A DNA stretch of 64,000 bases. Source: Streptomyces sp. SID8352. GTDB taxonomy: Bacteria; Actinomycetota; Actinomycetes; Streptomycetales; Streptomycetaceae. The stretch spans positions 124,001 through 188,000 of the forward strand of contig NZ_WWGX01000001.1 of assembly GCF_009862265.1 (NCBI RefSeq). The letters are read 5' to 3'. Below the pieces are notes generated by a model. The model was not told the origin of the DNA and made no database searches. It saw nothing but the letters and a program-made list of their open reading frames with translations. Positions 34,908 through 43,029 of the stretch are shown here, piece after piece (the first letter of the stretch is position 1; every line of letters begins with the position of its first letter). The position numbers were made by a program, and so were the translations under genes.

Positions 34908-35492
34908 ATGAGGAAACGGGGACGGACGCTCAGGTTCACCGCGGTCTCGGCGCTGGTGGTGCTCAGCCTGACGGGCTTCACGGCGGGCCGCCACGGCGGC
35001 GGTCATGGCGGCGGTCACGACGGCGGGGGCGGATGCAGCAGCGGCAGCCAGGACCACGACGGTTCCTCCTCGTCGGGCGGCGGCGCTTACAAGGAGGACG
35101 ACGATGACGACGGCACCGGTGGCTACGGCGGTAACGGCTACGGCAACGGTTACGGCGCCGACCGCGACGACGACGACCGGGGCGGCGGAAGCGGCGGCGG
35201 GGACAGCGGCCTGAGCCCCGCCACGGTCGAGCTGGTGAGCTGCGCGAGCGACGAGGACCCGTACGCCACGGTCGAGGTCACCAACCCCAACGGCGGCGAA
35301 CAGACCTTCACCGTCACCGTGCTCTTCCGGAACGCCGGGGACACCACCATCCAGGAGGTGTCCGGGGAGGCCACCGTCCCGGCCGGTGAGGTCGCCACCG
35401 TGCGCCTGGAGTTCGACGCGGCGACCGCGACGCCCGGCGAGAAGCCCGACCACTGCGAGATCGAGGACTCCCGGCCCCTCCCGGAGGCGTGA
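34908..35492 (+). CDS. Secreted Gly/Asp-rich protein with a C-terminal beta-sandwich-like domain
   Basis: 194 residues. A Sec signal (KRGRTLRFTAVSALVVLSLT then GFTA-GRH, cleavage near residue 27) is followed by a low-complexity, probably disordered region rich in Gly, His, Ser and Asp (about 27-100), including GGGHGGGHDGGGG and acidic runs that could bind metal. The C-terminal 90 residues (VELVSCASDEDPYATVEVTN, TVTVLFRNAGDTTIQEVSGE) look like a small Ig-like fold with two Cys. Located between afsK and afsS; function unknown. Confidence 0.8.
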   Translation: MRKRGRTLRFTAVSALVVLSLTGFTAGRHGGGHGGGHDGGGGCSSGSQDHDGSSSSGGGAYKEDDDDDGTGGYGGNGYGNGYGADRDDDDRGGGSGGGDSGLSPATVELVSCASDEDPYATVEVTNPNGGEQTFTVTVLFRNAGDTTIQEVSGEATVPAGEVATVRLEFDAATATPGEKPDHCEIEDSRPLPEA

Positions 35493-35646
35493 GCGGACCC
35501 GGCGGCGCGAGGGAGCGCCGCCGGGACGACGGGGGCGGGGCGCCACCGGGACGGCGACGGCGGCGACAGGGCCGGCACCGACGAAGGGGACCCCGCCGGA
35601 GTGGCGCCGACCCGCGCCGGAACGGCCCCCGCGGACCCGGCCGGCG

Positions 35647-37038
35647 TCAGCGCAGGGCCGCCCGGCGCTCCTCCTCGGTGATCGGCGGGCCGTCCAGCGG
35701 CGGCCGCTTGGGCCCGAACAGCATCGGCACCAGCATGTCCGCCGAGAACAGCCGCGTCGGCGGACGCTCCATGCTCATCACGTCCAGCAGCGCCCCCATG
35801 GCGCGCGGGCTGCGGGCGCCGGTGGAGACGGCCCGGTCGACATAGCGGGCGAGGAACCGCTCCGCCGCCGTGGGGGGCGTCTCGGCGGCGCCCGGGTAGA
35901 ACGCGTCCTGCCCGACCGCCAGCCCCCAGGCCCCGGAGACCGGGCGGGCGGTGGCCCGCTGGAGGGCGCGGGCGGTGCCGGGCGCGGTGATCCCCCGGCG
36001 GCGCAGCACCCCGCGCAGCGCGAGGGCGCCCTGCGCGGCGACGGTCAGGCCGTGCCCGTAGACGGGGTTGTAGCCGGCGACGGCGTCGCCGACGACGGTG
36101 AAGCCGTCGGGCCAGCGCTTCAGCTTCTCGTAGTAGCGCCGCCGGTTGGCGGTGCTGCGGGTGACGGCGACGTCACCCAACGGCTCGGCGTGGCGCAGAA
36201 GTTCGCCGATGAGCGGATCGGACAGGCCGAGCGCGAAGGGCACGAAGGCGGCGGGGTCGCCGGTGGGTTCACCGCCCCGGGTGCCGCCCAGCGTGACGAC
36301 CCAGCGGTTGCCCTCGACGGGCAGGATGACGCCGCCCTGTCCGGGTGCCTTGGCCGGGTTGGCCTGCACGTTGATCAGGGGGAAGTCGCCGTCGGCGGGG
36401 GAGCGGTAGAGCCGGGTGGCGTAGGTGAGCCCGGCGTCGACCTCCCGTTCCGTGACCAGGGGGAGCCCCAGGTCGGTCAGCCAGCGCGGGGCGCGGGAGC
36501 CGCGCCCGGAGGCGTCCACGACGAGGTCGGCGCCGAGGACGCGCTCCTCGCCTCCGGTGCGCACCAGGACGCCGGTGACCCGCCCGGCGGTGCCCTCCAG
36601 GGCGAGCGCCGAGCTCTCCTGGAGCAGGGTGATCCGGGCGTCCTTGACCACATGGTCGCGGACCACGGAGTCCAGCAGGTCGCGGGAGCAGACCAGATTG
36701 TGGTGACCGGTCGCCAGGAAGCGGCGGAACCACACCTCGTTGGGCGCCCGGGACACCATGTCGCTCATGATGTGCACGAGCCGGCCGCCCCGGCAGACCA
36801 CGTCCTCGACCAGCCCGGGCAGCAGGTCCCGCAGGGCCCGTACGCCGCCGCTCCACACCAGGTGCGCGTGGCGGGCCTGGGGCACGCCCCGGCGCGGGTC
36901 GGGCCCCTCGGGCAGCGCGTCCCGCTCGACGACGGTGACCTCGGCGAACTCGGTGAGCACGGCGGCGGCGAAGAGCCCGGCCGCGCTGGCGCCGATGACG
37001 ACGGCGCGCGGCCGGTGGACGACTGGGGTGTCAGGCAT
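35647..37038 (-). CDS. FAD-dependent oxidoreductase (aromatic monooxygenase/halogenase-like)
   Basis: 463-residue flavoprotein. The N-terminal FAD motif is VIGASAAGLFAAAVL (about 14-28), the middle motif is VVDASGRGSRAPRWL (about 170-184), and the FAD-pyrophosphate motif is VVGDAVAGYNPVYGHGLTVA (about 325-344). This resembles FAD monooxygenases that act on a bound small molecule. Third gene of an operon with the 7-TM and ImmA-IrrE-like genes; its ATG is 6 nt after the previous stop. Probably modifies a metabolite linked to the operon (inference). Confidence 0.88.
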   Translation of the reverse strand: MPDTPVVHRPRAVVIGASAAGLFAAAVLTEFAEVTVVERDALPEGPDPRRGVPQARHAHLVWSGGVRALRDLLPGLVEDVVCRGGRLVHIMSDMVSRAPNEVWFRRFLATGHHNLVCSRDLLDSVVRDHVVKDARITLLQESSALALEGTAGRVTGVLVRTGGEERVLGADLVVDASGRGSRAPRWLTDLGLPLVTEREVDAGLTYATRLYRSPADGDFPLINVQANPAKAPGQGGVILPVEGNRWVVTLGGTRGGEPTGDPAAFVPFALGLSDPLIGELLRHAEPLGDVAVTRSTANRRRYYEKLKRWPDGFTVVGDAVAGYNPVYGHGLTVAAQGALALRGVLRRRGITAPGTARALQRATARPVSGAWGLAVGQDAFYPGAAETPPTAAERFLARYVDRAVSTGARSPRAMGALLDVMSMERPPTRLFSADMLVPMLFGPKRPPLDGPPITEEERRAALR

Positions 37039-37044
37039 GGGCGT

Positions 37045-38220
37045 TCACGCCGCTTTCTTTACGGCCACCCGCTGGCGGATGGTGGCGATGGCGCGCCGTC
37101 GGCGGAGGGCGAGCGAGATGGTGCCGACATGATCGCTGACGTCCGGCCCGATGCCCACAGGCTGTCCATGGCCGCTCGCGGGGATCCCGGCCGTGTAGGC
37201 GTCGATGGCGTCGCGCAGGGCGACGGCGCCGGCCAGGTCGCGGGCCCGGCCGTCGTCGTGCCGGGCCCGCGCCTCGGCCAGGGCCCGCGCGTGGACGTCG
37301 TGGGGGAAGTAGGGCGCGAGCAGCCGCAGGGCGTCGTGGATGCGCTGCTGGCGCTGGAGGACCCGCAGGTCCAGCGGCACCCAGAAGCCGAACCGGGCCT
37401 GCGCCGCCGCCGGGGCGAGCACCCGCAGCTCCCGCCAGAGGGGGCGCAGCCGCCGGTACTCGCGCTGGTCGCGCAGGGTGTTGCGGAGGGCGGGCCCGGC
37501 CTGCGGGACGATGAACCCGGCGGCCATCAGGGACGCCTGGAGCAGCGCGAACGGCGGCGCGACCACGGTGCTCAGGACGTCCCAGTCGGTGCCGGTCCAG
37601 CGGGCGCCGACGGCGAGCAGCTTGGCCACGTCGAAGCCCAGTCCGGAGGCGAAGCCGCTGAGCAGCAGGACGACACCGGACTTCACCCAGCGGTCGCCGA
37701 CGGCGGGGTACCACTGCCGGAGCATCCGGGTGGCGACGACGCCGGTCACCGCGTGGGCGCCGATGTAGAGCAGGATGTGCTCGCGCATCCAGGGGGTGCC
37801 CGCGTAGTAGGTGTCCAGGTCGTAGATGCGCGGCTCGGGCACGTCGGCCAGCAGGAAGGTGACCCAGAGGCCGACGACGATGCCCGCGTAGACCCAGTAG
37901 ACCCGGCGGGTGGCGCGGCGGCGGCGCTCCGAGGGCGGCTCCCGCCAGCGCATGATCATGGTGAGGCCGGTGGCGCCGGAGGCGGTGAGGAAGGAGTAGG
38001 CCCAGGGCGAGGCGAAGTTGGGGACGCCCGTCCAGTGGTTGAGCCGCTCGATGTTGACGGGGGTGATGACGACCAGCACCAGGGTGGCGCAGGCCAGCAG
38101 CACGGTGGTGGCCCGCACCTCGGGGTTGCGCCAGGCCCGGACGCAGGTCGGCAGCTTCAGCAGGACGGCCAGGGCCAGCAGGGCGGTGGGCAGAGCGTAG
38201 GGGATGTGGGGGAAGCCCAT
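37045..38220 (-). CDS. MAB_1171c-family seven-helix membrane protein (putative transporter)
   Basis: 391 residues with seven predicted transmembrane helices in the first about 235 residues (among them LPTALLALAVLLKLP, TTVLLACATLVLVVITP, VYAGIVVGLWVTFLLA, VVLLLSGFASGLGFDV) and a cytosolic Arg-rich tail of about 150 residues. The family is named as a putative transporter, but no mechanism is known; the 7-TM plus cytosolic tail layout would also suit a membrane receptor. Its start overlaps the upstream stop by one base (TGATG), indicating tight coupling. Confidence 0.85.
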   Translation of the reverse strand: MGFPHIPYALPTALLALAVLLKLPTCVRAWRNPEVRATTVLLACATLVLVVITPVNIERLNHWTGVPNFASPWAYSFLTASGATGLTMIMRWREPPSERRRRATRRVYWVYAGIVVGLWVTFLLADVPEPRIYDLDTYYAGTPWMREHILLYIGAHAVTGVVATRMLRQWYPAVGDRWVKSGVVLLLSGFASGLGFDVAKLLAVGARWTGTDWDVLSTVVAPPFALLQASLMAAGFIVPQAGPALRNTLRDQREYRRLRPLWRELRVLAPAAAQARFGFWVPLDLRVLQRQQRIHDALRLLAPYFPHDVHARALAEARARHDDGRARDLAGAVALRDAIDAYTAGIPASGHGQPVGIGPDVSDHVGTISLALRRRRAIATIRQRVAVKKAA

Positions 38221-38843
38221 CAGAGCAGGCGTCCGCCCCGGTTGGTCAGCGACAGGTTCATCCGGCCCTCCACGGTCGCCGGGGAGACGGGTCCCTCGGC
38301 GTAGCGGCCGTGCACCCAGGTGCGGACCTCGCGTCCGAACAGCAGGCCGAACGTTTCCGCATCGACCTCGTGCTCGTCCGCGGAGTCGGCGCGGGCGGCG
38401 ACGGCGACCAGGGCCTCGCGGGGCACCTCGACCGCCTCCTCCGCCAGGATGTGCTCGGCGGCGCGGCGCAGCGCCTCGGGCGTGAGGGCCTGTCCGGTGG
38501 GCGTCATGGCCCGCGCGGCGGCGGGCAGCCCGGCGACGTGGTGGCCGCAGCCGCCCTGCTCCTCGTGCCAGAGCTCATGGCCGAGGATCACGAGCTGGGC
38601 CTCGGGCACGGTGCGTTCCTCGACGACGATGACGGAGCGGTCCCCGAGGTCCAGCAGCATCCCGGAGACCGGGATGTCGGGCGGGAAGGCCCGGAAGACC
38701 AGTTCCACGGGGCGTCCCGCGCGGGTGCTCATGGCACGGCAGAACGCCCGCATGACCGCCTTGGCCTCCGCGGGCCGGGGGACCGACGCGGCGGCCTCCT
38801 CGGCGAGGGCGGAGAGCAGCGACTTCATCGCGCGCGGGCTCAT
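38220..38843 (-). CDS. ImmA/IrrE-like metallopeptidase (toxin-antitoxin toxin-component family)
   Basis: 207-residue protein with the zinc-peptidase signature HELWH in VILGHELWHEEQGGCGHH (about residues 88-105). This fold occurs in ImmA, IrrE and domains labelled as a toxin component beside XRE regulators; in many actinobacteria it accompanies MAB_1171c genes. No XRE gene is adjacent here, so a cleaved or bound regulator would have to be encoded elsewhere. ATG 38843 has a GGGAGGG site about 12 nt upstream. First gene of a three-gene operon. Confidence 0.8.
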   Translation of the reverse strand: MSPRAMKSLLSALAEEAAASVPRPAEAKAVMRAFCRAMSTRAGRPVELVFRAFPPDIPVSGMLLDLGDRSVIVVEERTVPEAQLVILGHELWHEEQGGCGHHVAGLPAAARAMTPTGQALTPEALRRAAEHILAEEAVEVPREALVAVAARADSADEHEVDAETFGLLFGREVRTWVHGRYAEGPVSPATVEGRMNLSLTNRGGRLL

Positions 38844-38920
38844 CGGCCGGATTCTCCCTCCCGGGCGTCACCGACGTGGCGTCCTTGACAGGACACGACG
38901 GTAGAGCCGCCGGGGGTGCC

Positions 38921-38939
38921 AGTTCGAGTGCTTCGAACT
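38921..38939. promoter_or_regulatory. Inverted repeat upstream of the ImmA/MAB_1171c/FAD operon
   Basis: AGTTCGA-GTGCT-TCGAACT is a perfect 7-bp dyad. Downstream of it, on the minus strand, TACCGT at 38903-38898 could be the -10, with the dyad overlapping the -35 region. Candidate operator of the operon's regulator. Confidence 0.5.
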
Positions 38940-39236
38940 CTTGACGCCAAAGGTTGGCCGGAAACGCACCCCCCGGACGCCCCCCGCACGGCCCCTCCGG
39001 ACCGCCCCCCGGACGGTCCCCGGGGCGGTCCTCCTCGGCCGCTCCCCCGAGCGGCCCCCGGCGCCCCGGCGGTTCCCCCCTCCGGTCGGCCGCCCCGGGC
39101 CCGGTCCCCCGACCGGTGCTCCCGGGGCGGCCGACCGGCGTGCCCACGGCGGTCCCCCGACGGCCGCGGCGGCTCCCCCTTGGCGCCGCCGCGACCGTCT
39201 CCCCCGTGATCCCCCGTTCCCCCGTGCGGAGAAGGT
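38940..39236. other. C-rich intergenic region downstream of afsS
   Basis: About 300 nt with an extreme strand bias: GGTCCCC/CCCCCCGG words repeat every 12-20 bp on the plus strand, so a transcript from afsS would be G-rich and could form G-quadruplexes. No gene is seen. Confidence 0.5.
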
Positions 39237-39440
39237 CTACTTGCCGTCCCGGCCCAGGGCGGGCGGGGAGGGCATGTGGTTGTCCATCGTCCGGATGGCC
39301 TGGACCGGCGGCTGCTCGGCGGCCGGGTCGGCCGGGATCTCCGGGACGGGCGGCACGATCACCGGCTCCTTGCCGGGCGGCGGGGCCGGCATGTGGTTGT
39401 CCAGGCTCCGGATCGTCTCGTCCTTCGGCGTGTCGCTCAT
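39237..39440 (-). CDS. afsS: AfsS, sigma-like activator of secondary metabolism
   Basis: 67-residue small protein, downstream effector of AfsR; overexpression stimulates antibiotic production in S. coelicolor. The family hallmark is visible twice: IRSLDNHMPAPP (about 10-21) and IRTMDNHMPSPP (about 48-59), separated by a Pro-rich spacer. The C-terminus is ALGRDGK. The ATG at 39440 is the only sensible start. It sits 211 nt downstream of afsR on the same strand, with AfsR/PhoP-type heptamers between them. Confidence 0.95.
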   Translation of the reverse strand: MSDTPKDETIRSLDNHMPAPPPGKEPVIVPPVPEIPADPAAEQPPVQAIRTMDNHMPSPPALGRDGK

Positions 39441-39589
39441 GGGCTTCGCTCCTGAATCTGCGATGGGGCTGAGAACGCCCGCCCGGAAGCTCCCCCGATG
39501 GGCCACCGGACGGGCGTGGGAGCCGCACCCTAACCGGCCGGCCCGCTGGTCATTCCGCCTGCCCCCCGACGCGACGGCGTGACAGGGAC

Positions 39590-39626
39590 CAGCGTGCCGG
39601 ACGGAGATAAACGAACGCTGAACGCC
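39590..39626 (-). promoter_or_regulatory. Putative AfsR/PhoP box and promoter of afsS
   Basis: On the minus strand GCGTTCA (39624-39618) and GCGTTCG (39617-39611) are adjacent heptamers like those bound by AfsR and PhoP at the S. coelicolor afsS promoter. TTCAGC within them could serve as the -35, with CACGCT (39596-39591) 19 bp downstream as the -10, a long spacer suited to SARP activation. Confidence 0.6.
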
Positions 39627-39651
39627 CGCGGCACGCCCGCGGACCCCGCGG

Positions 39652-42603
39652 TCACCCCGTGGTGGTGCGCGCCAGCAACGCCCTTACGGTCGCGGCCTCT
39701 TCCGCGTCGTTCTGCTCGTAGAGGCCGAGCGCGTCCCGCCAGCAGGCCCGCGCCCGGTCCGCCTGCCCGAGCGACGACAGCGCGCGCCCCAGCAGCACCA
39801 GCACGTTGCCGCGCATCCGGTCGCCGCCGATGCACCCCAGGGCCAGGGCCTGTTCGGCGTGCTGGGCGGCCGGCGAGGGCCGCCCGGCGCTCAGGTGCAC
39901 CTCCGCCAGACGGTAGTTGGTGGCACCCTCCCACAGCCGCTGCCGGTGGACGCCGAAGAGGTCCAGCGCCTCCGTGAACTGGGCCAGCGCCTCGTCGTGC
40001 CGTCCCCCCTGGCTCAGCGCCACGCCCACCGCGAAGTGGCCGTTGGCCAGCCGCATGGTCCGGCCCAGCTCGGCGTAGACGGCGAGGCCCTGGCGGGCGA
40101 TGTCCACGGCCGCCTCGACGTTGCCCATGAAGAGTTCGGCACGGGAGAGGTTGGACAGGGCGGAGGCCTCCCCGGCCCGGTTGTCGGTCGACCGGAAGCC
40201 CGCTATCGCCTGCCCGAACAGGGTCTTGCCCTCGGCGTAGCGGCGCTGGTGCAGGCAGACCAGTCCGCGGTTGTTGGCGACCCAGCTCGCGGCCGTCGAG
40301 TCCCGGGCGGAGCCGGCCAGTTCCATGGCGCGGCGGGCCTGCTCCTCCGCCTGCCGGATGCGGCCGGAGACCAGCAGCACATCGCTGAGGACCGTCCGCG
40401 CCCGCCCCTCGGCGCGGTCGTCCTCCGCCGCGCGGGTGGCCTCGCACATCGCCCTGGCCGTGGTCTCGTACTGGTGCGAGTTGGCCCCGGACTCCGTGAG
40501 GTCCTTCGCCGCCCACAGCAGGTCCACGGCGCGGCGCAGCCGGTCCGTCCCGGCCGCCTGGCGCACACAGGCCAGCAGCGCGGACGCCTCGGTGTACAGC
40601 CAGTCCAGCGCCGCCGGGGCCCCGGCGAAGGCCAGCCCCGGGTACTCGGTCGCCGCCAGCCCGTCCACCAGCCGGTCGCCGGGCCGCTCGATGGCGTACA
40701 CCGCGGCGGCCGTGGCCAGGTAGAAGTCCAGCAGCCGGGACAGCGCCGCCGCCCGCTCGCTCGGCGGGTGCTCGTCCCGCTCCGCGCAGGAGCGGGCGTA
40801 GAGCCGGACGAGGTCGTGCAGCCGGTAGCGGCCCGGCGCCGCCGACTCCAGCAGCGAGGTGTCCACGAGGGACTCCAGCACGTCCTCCGTGTCCTCCACC
40901 GGCAGGTCCAGCACGGCGGCCGCGGCCCGCAGGGAGATGTCCGGGCCGTCGGCCAGGCCCAGCAGCCGGAAGGCGCGGGCCTGCGCCGGTTCGAGCTGGC
41001 CGTAGCCCAGCTCGAAGGTGGCCTTGACCGCCAGGTCCCCGGCCTGCAGCTCGTCCAGCCGGCGCCGCTCGTCCGCCAGCTTCGCCGCCAGCACCGACAC
41101 CGTCCAGGTGCGCCGGGAGGCGAGCCGCGAGGCGGCGATGCGGATGGCCAGCGGCAGGAAGCCGCAGGCCGCGACCACGTCGAGGGCGGCCTTGCGCTCG
41201 GAGCCGACCCGCTCCTCGCCGACGATCCGGGTGAACAGGGCCAGCGCCTCGTCCGGCGCCATCACGTCCAGGTCGACCAGATGGGCCCCGGCCAGGTCCA
41301 CCATCCGCACCCGGGAGGTCACCAGCGCCGCGCAGCCGTCGGTGCCCGGCAGCAGCGGGCGCACCTGGGCGGCGTCCCGGGCGTTGTCCAGCAGCACCAG
41401 CACCCGGCGGCCGTCCAGCACCGAGCGGTACAGGGCCGCCCGCTCCTGGAGGGAGTCGGGGATCGCCGAGTCGGCCGTGCCCAGGGCGCGCAGGAAGGAG
41501 CCCAGCACCGTCTCCGGCTCGGCCCAGCCGGTCCCGGCGCCCATCAGGTCGACGTACAACTGCCCGTCGGGGAAGGCCGCCCGCGCCTGGTGGGCGACGT
41601 GCACCGCGAGGGTCGTCTTGCCGACGCCGCCGATGCCCGCGAGGGCGGACACCGCCATCACCCGGCCCTCGGCGGCGCTGCCGGACGCCGACGCCAGCAC
41701 CTCGCCCAGCTCCCGCACGAAGGAGGCCCGACCGGTGAAGTCCGGCACGGTGGCGGGCAGTTGCGCCGGGCGGACCAGGACCGCCGCGGGCTCCCCGGAC
41801 GGCTCCGCGGGCTCCGCCAGCGCCGGATCGGCCCGCAGCACCCGGTTCTGCAGCTCCCGCAGCTCCGGGCGCGGGTCCACGCCCAGCTCCTCCGCGAGCA
41901 GCCGCCGCGTGTCCGCGTACACCGCCAGCGCCTCGGCCTGCCGCCCGGCCCGGTACAGGGCCAGCATCAGCAGCTCGCGCAGCCGCTCCCGCAGCGGGTG
42001 CTCCGCCGTCAGCGCGGTCAGTTCCGAGACGGCGGGCGAGTGCCGGCCCTGCTCCAGGTCCAGTTCGAGCCGCAGCTCCAGGAGCTGGAGCCGCCACTCC
42101 TCCAGCCGCACCCGCTGCGCCCGCGCGTACGGTCCCGGCACCCCCGCCAGCACCTCGCCGTCCCACAGCGCCAGCGCCCGGCACAGCTCCTCGCGGGCCC
42201 CGGCCAGGTCCCCGGCGGCCCGGGCCTTCTCCGCCTCGGCGGCCCGCTCCTGCGCCACCACGAGGTCCAGCGCCCCGTCCGCCAGGCCGCGCACGGCGTA
42301 GCCGCCCGACTCGCTGACCAGCACACCGGGGGTGAGCACCTTGCGCAGCCGGGACGCGTAGGTGCGCACCGCCGCGAGCGCCTGCGACGGCGGCTCCGCG
42401 CCCCAGAGGGCGTCGATCAGCTCGGGCGCGGTCGCCGTGCGGCCCTCGCGCAGCAGCAGCGCGGCGAGCAGCGCGCGCTGCTGGGGCGAGCCGGTGGGCA
42501 GCGTCTCCTCCCCGTGCCAGGCGCGCACGGGCCCGAGGACAGCGAAGCGCAGCGCGGCCGTACCGGGGCTCCGCTGCTCCGGTACGCGCGTCACACCGTC
42601 CAT
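39652..42603 (-). CDS. afsR: AfsR, SARP-family STAND transcriptional activator
   Basis: Global activator phosphorylated by AfsK that binds the afsS promoter. 983 residues: OmpR-type winged helix at about 18-108 (RFAVLGPVRAW, ELIDALWGAEPPSQALAAVR), bacterial transcriptional activator domain at about 109-258 (ending RRLLAEELGVDPRPELREL), NB-ARC/STAND ATPase from about 290 with Walker A GIGGVGKTT (323-331) and VLVLLDNARDAAQV, and C-terminal TPR repeats (about 690-970). ATG 42603 has a GGGGGA site. Length and layout match S. coelicolor AfsR. Confidence 0.96.
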   Translation of the reverse strand: MDGVTRVPEQRSPGTAALRFAVLGPVRAWHGEETLPTGSPQQRALLAALLLREGRTATAPELIDALWGAEPPSQALAAVRTYASRLRKVLTPGVLVSESGGYAVRGLADGALDLVVAQERAAEAEKARAAGDLAGAREELCRALALWDGEVLAGVPGPYARAQRVRLEEWRLQLLELRLELDLEQGRHSPAVSELTALTAEHPLRERLRELLMLALYRAGRQAEALAVYADTRRLLAEELGVDPRPELRELQNRVLRADPALAEPAEPSGEPAAVLVRPAQLPATVPDFTGRASFVRELGEVLASASGSAAEGRVMAVSALAGIGGVGKTTLAVHVAHQARAAFPDGQLYVDLMGAGTGWAEPETVLGSFLRALGTADSAIPDSLQERAALYRSVLDGRRVLVLLDNARDAAQVRPLLPGTDGCAALVTSRVRMVDLAGAHLVDLDVMAPDEALALFTRIVGEERVGSERKAALDVVAACGFLPLAIRIAASRLASRRTWTVSVLAAKLADERRRLDELQAGDLAVKATFELGYGQLEPAQARAFRLLGLADGPDISLRAAAAVLDLPVEDTEDVLESLVDTSLLESAAPGRYRLHDLVRLYARSCAERDEHPPSERAAALSRLLDFYLATAAAVYAIERPGDRLVDGLAATEYPGLAFAGAPAALDWLYTEASALLACVRQAAGTDRLRRAVDLLWAAKDLTESGANSHQYETTARAMCEATRAAEDDRAEGRARTVLSDVLLVSGRIRQAEEQARRAMELAGSARDSTAASWVANNRGLVCLHQRRYAEGKTLFGQAIAGFRSTDNRAGEASALSNLSRAELFMGNVEAAVDIARQGLAVYAELGRTMRLANGHFAVGVALSQGGRHDEALAQFTEALDLFGVHRQRLWEGATNYRLAEVHLSAGRPSPAAQHAEQALALGCIGGDRMRGNVLVLLGRALSSLGQADRARACWRDALGLYEQNDAEEAATVRALLARTTTG

Positions 42604-43017
42604 GCAGTCCCCCTAGGCTTCCTCAGCAACCAGGTCAGTTTGCCTTGTTCATGCCGACCTCGTCAGCCGTGGGAGACGCCGATCACAGGTCCCTCACGGG
42701 CTCTCCCGCCGTCGCGGACCCCGGTGCCGGGCCGCGCGCCCGCCCACCGGGGCCGTCCCGGCGGAACGGTGCGGGCGGGCGGCGGGCACGGGGGAGCGCT
42801 CCCGCGCGCGCACCGGGCGGGCGGCCGTCACCGCCCCCGCCGAGGCGCCCGGTCGGGGAACGCGGACGTCAACTCGACGACACTGAAAGAAGGCTGACGG
42901 GGCGCCAGGAGGTGGTGCGCGAGGACGGGCTCCCTCCCTCGCCGACCGCTCCCGCGGTGCCGGGGACACCGCCGCGCTCCGCCTCCCGGCCCGCGCCCCG
43001 GCCGGGTGCCCCGCTCG
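42604..43017. other. Divergent region between afsR and fbiC
   Basis: 414 nt. An AT-richer pocket at 42620-42660 upstream of afsR probably holds its promoter. The remainder is GC-rich without a convincing gene or hairpin. Confidence 0.45.
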
Positions 43018-43029
43018 TATGCTCGACGA
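43018..43029 (+). promoter_or_regulatory. -10 box TATGCT, putative leaderless start of fbiC
   Basis: TATGCT at 43018-43023 ends 6 nt before the ATG at 43030 and no ribosome-binding site is visible. The -35 region is GC-rich and weak. Confidence 0.45.

Noticed and set aside
35647..42603. Biosynthetic gene cluster around afsR
   Set aside because: No PKS, NRPS, terpene or RiPP genes are present; AfsR/AfsS are global regulators and the FAD enzyme belongs to the ImmA/MAB_1171c operon.
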